NCBI GenBank assembly: GCA_030668755.1
Contig: DAOVEW010000089.1
Location: 1 to 5,939 of the forward strand
Origin: Bacillota bacterium
Lineage (GTDB): Bacteria > Armatimonadota > Hebobacteria > Hebobacterales > Hebobacteraceae
Direction of reading: 5' to 3'
DNA length: 5,939 bases
Below, piece by piece: positions 5,218-5,939 of the stretch. The stretch's first letter is position 1; the number at the start of each line of letters is the position of its first letter. Position numbers and translations under genes: made by a program. The notes under the pieces are model-generated. The model was not told the origin of the DNA. It did no database searches and worked only from the letters and a program-made list of their open reading frames with translations.

Positions 5218-5939
5218 GTGGAAAGAACGCAGTCCCGAATCTCCAGGCGTGTTCAGGAGCTGCCCCCGTCCGGCATCCGCCGCTTCTTCGAGCTGGTCGA
5301 GAGCATGCCGGACGCGATCTCGCTCGGCATCGGTGAGCCCGACTTCGTAACGCCCTGGCGCGTCCGCGAAGCCGGCATCTTCTCGCTCGAACGAGGCCAC
5401 ACCCACTACACGCCGACCCGGGGCATCAAGCCGCTTCTCGACGAGCTCGCGCACTACCTCGAACGGCGCTTCGGCGTGAGCTACGACCCCGACGAGGAGC
5501 TGCTCGTCACCGTCGGCGGCAGCGAGGCCATCGACATCGCGCTCCGCGCGGTCGTCGAGCCCGGCGACGGCGTGCTCATCCCGCAGCCGTGCTTCGTGTC
5601 CTATGCCCCCTGCACGGCCCTCACTGGGGGTCGCATCCTCGCGGTGCCGACCTCGGTCGAGCATGAGTTCCAGGCCCAGCCCGACCGGCTCGAAGAAGCC
5701 TATGACGAGGGAACGCGCGTCCTGCTCATCTCCTATCCCACCAACCCCACCGGCGCAGTCATGCCCCGGGCCGGCATGGAGGCGCTCGTCAGCTATGCCA
5801 CCGAGAGGGACCTCCTCGTCATCTCCGACGAGGTATACGCCGAGCTCACCTACAACGGAGAGCACGTCTCCGCGGCCGCCGTGCCCGGCGGGAGGGAGCG
5901 CACCATCCTCGTCGGCGGCTTCTCCAAGGCCTGGGCCAT
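5218..5939 (+). CDS. PLP-dependent class I/II aminotransferase, AlaT (YugH)-like; 3' end cut off by the window
   Basis: The reading frame is open from GTG 5218 to the window edge, giving 240 residues of a protein that is normally about 385-395. It is a fold-type I aminotransferase, transferring an amino group between an amino acid and a 2-oxoacid through pyridoxal phosphate. Visible motifs are ISLGIGEPDF (34-43), HYTPTRGI (63-70), the cofactor-phosphate loop VGGSEAIDIAL (99-109), YPTNPTGA with N176 (173-180), ISDEVYAEL with D204 and Y207 (202-210) and GGFSKAWA with the PLP lysine K237 (233-240). GGAG at 5204-5207 is 10 nt before the GTG, and the regulator gene ends 15 nt upstream. An aminotransferase directly behind an Lrp/AsnC gene is the arrangement of Bacillus alaR-alaT, so alanine transaminase is the leading guess. 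An aspartate, aromatic or branched-chain substrate cannot be excluded. Confidence 0.88.
   Translation, partial: MERTQSRISRRVQELPPSGIRRFFELVESMPDAISLGIGEPDFVTPWRVREAGIFSLERGHTHYTPTRGIKPLLDELAHYLERRFGVSYDPDEELLVTVGGSEAIDIALRAVVEPGDGVLIPQPCFVSYAPCTALTGGRILAVPTSVEHEFQAQPDRLEEAYDEGTRVLLISYPTNPTGAVMPRAGMEALVSYATERDLLVISDEVYAELTYNGEHVSAAAVPGGRERTILVGGFSKAWA

Noticed and set aside
5026..5865. 279-residue minus-strand frame opposite the aminotransferase
   Set aside because: The plus strand encodes clear PLP-enzyme motifs; the antisense product is low complexity and unrecognisable.
1..5939. CRISPR array, tRNA, rRNA, insertion sequence or toxin-antitoxin module
   Set aside because: No direct-repeat array, tRNA-like fold, transposase motif or small paired genes of that type were seen on either strand.

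Overview
The window is a compact, GC-rich bacterial stretch with every gene on the plus strand. Codons are strongly C/G-ending, most starts have clear Shine-Dalgarno sequences (GGAGG, AAGGAG, AGGAG), and gaps run from 15 to about 155 nt. No rRNA, mobile element or other lineage marker is present. A cytoplasmic-type GH29 fucosidase, a secreted TPR protein and an AlaR/AlaT-like pair would suit a GC-rich environmental bacterium (Planctomycetota, Armatimonadota or similar), but that placement is a low-confidence inference.

Layout. Bases 1-104 hold the C-terminal tail of an upstream gene, probably a TPR/coiled-coil protein. Bases 105-259 are non-coding. They contain a segment that, read on the minus strand, resembles a class of dispersed intergenic repeat, next to a perfect 9-bp GC-rich hairpin. 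A GH29 alpha-L-fucosidase-like gene follows (260-1573; the strong RBS at 250-254 sets this start rather than the longer ORF from 152). A UPF0145/YbjQ-family gene (1606-1920) lies 32 nt further on. BioY, the biotin-binding S component of an ECF transporter (1991-2587), stands alone without its energising subunits and without a visible RBS.

The second half looks like one transcription unit. A plausible sigma70-type promoter (2596-2624, 17-nt spacer) precedes a secreted TPR protein (2659-3300), dihydrolipoyl dehydrogenase (3327-4706), an Lrp/AsnC-family regulator (4723-5202) and a class I/II aminotransferase that runs off the window end (5218 onward). Gaps between these four are 26, 16 and 15 nt. 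The regulator-aminotransferase pair resembles the Bacillus alaR-alaT (yugG-yugH) pair. Together with dihydrolipoyl dehydrogenase it suggests, by inference only, a link between alanine/amino-acid transamination and 2-oxoacid oxidation.

I found no CRISPR array, phage or insertion-sequence gene, tRNA, rRNA or obvious novel system. The most interesting unexplained sequence is the non-coding block at about 104-184.
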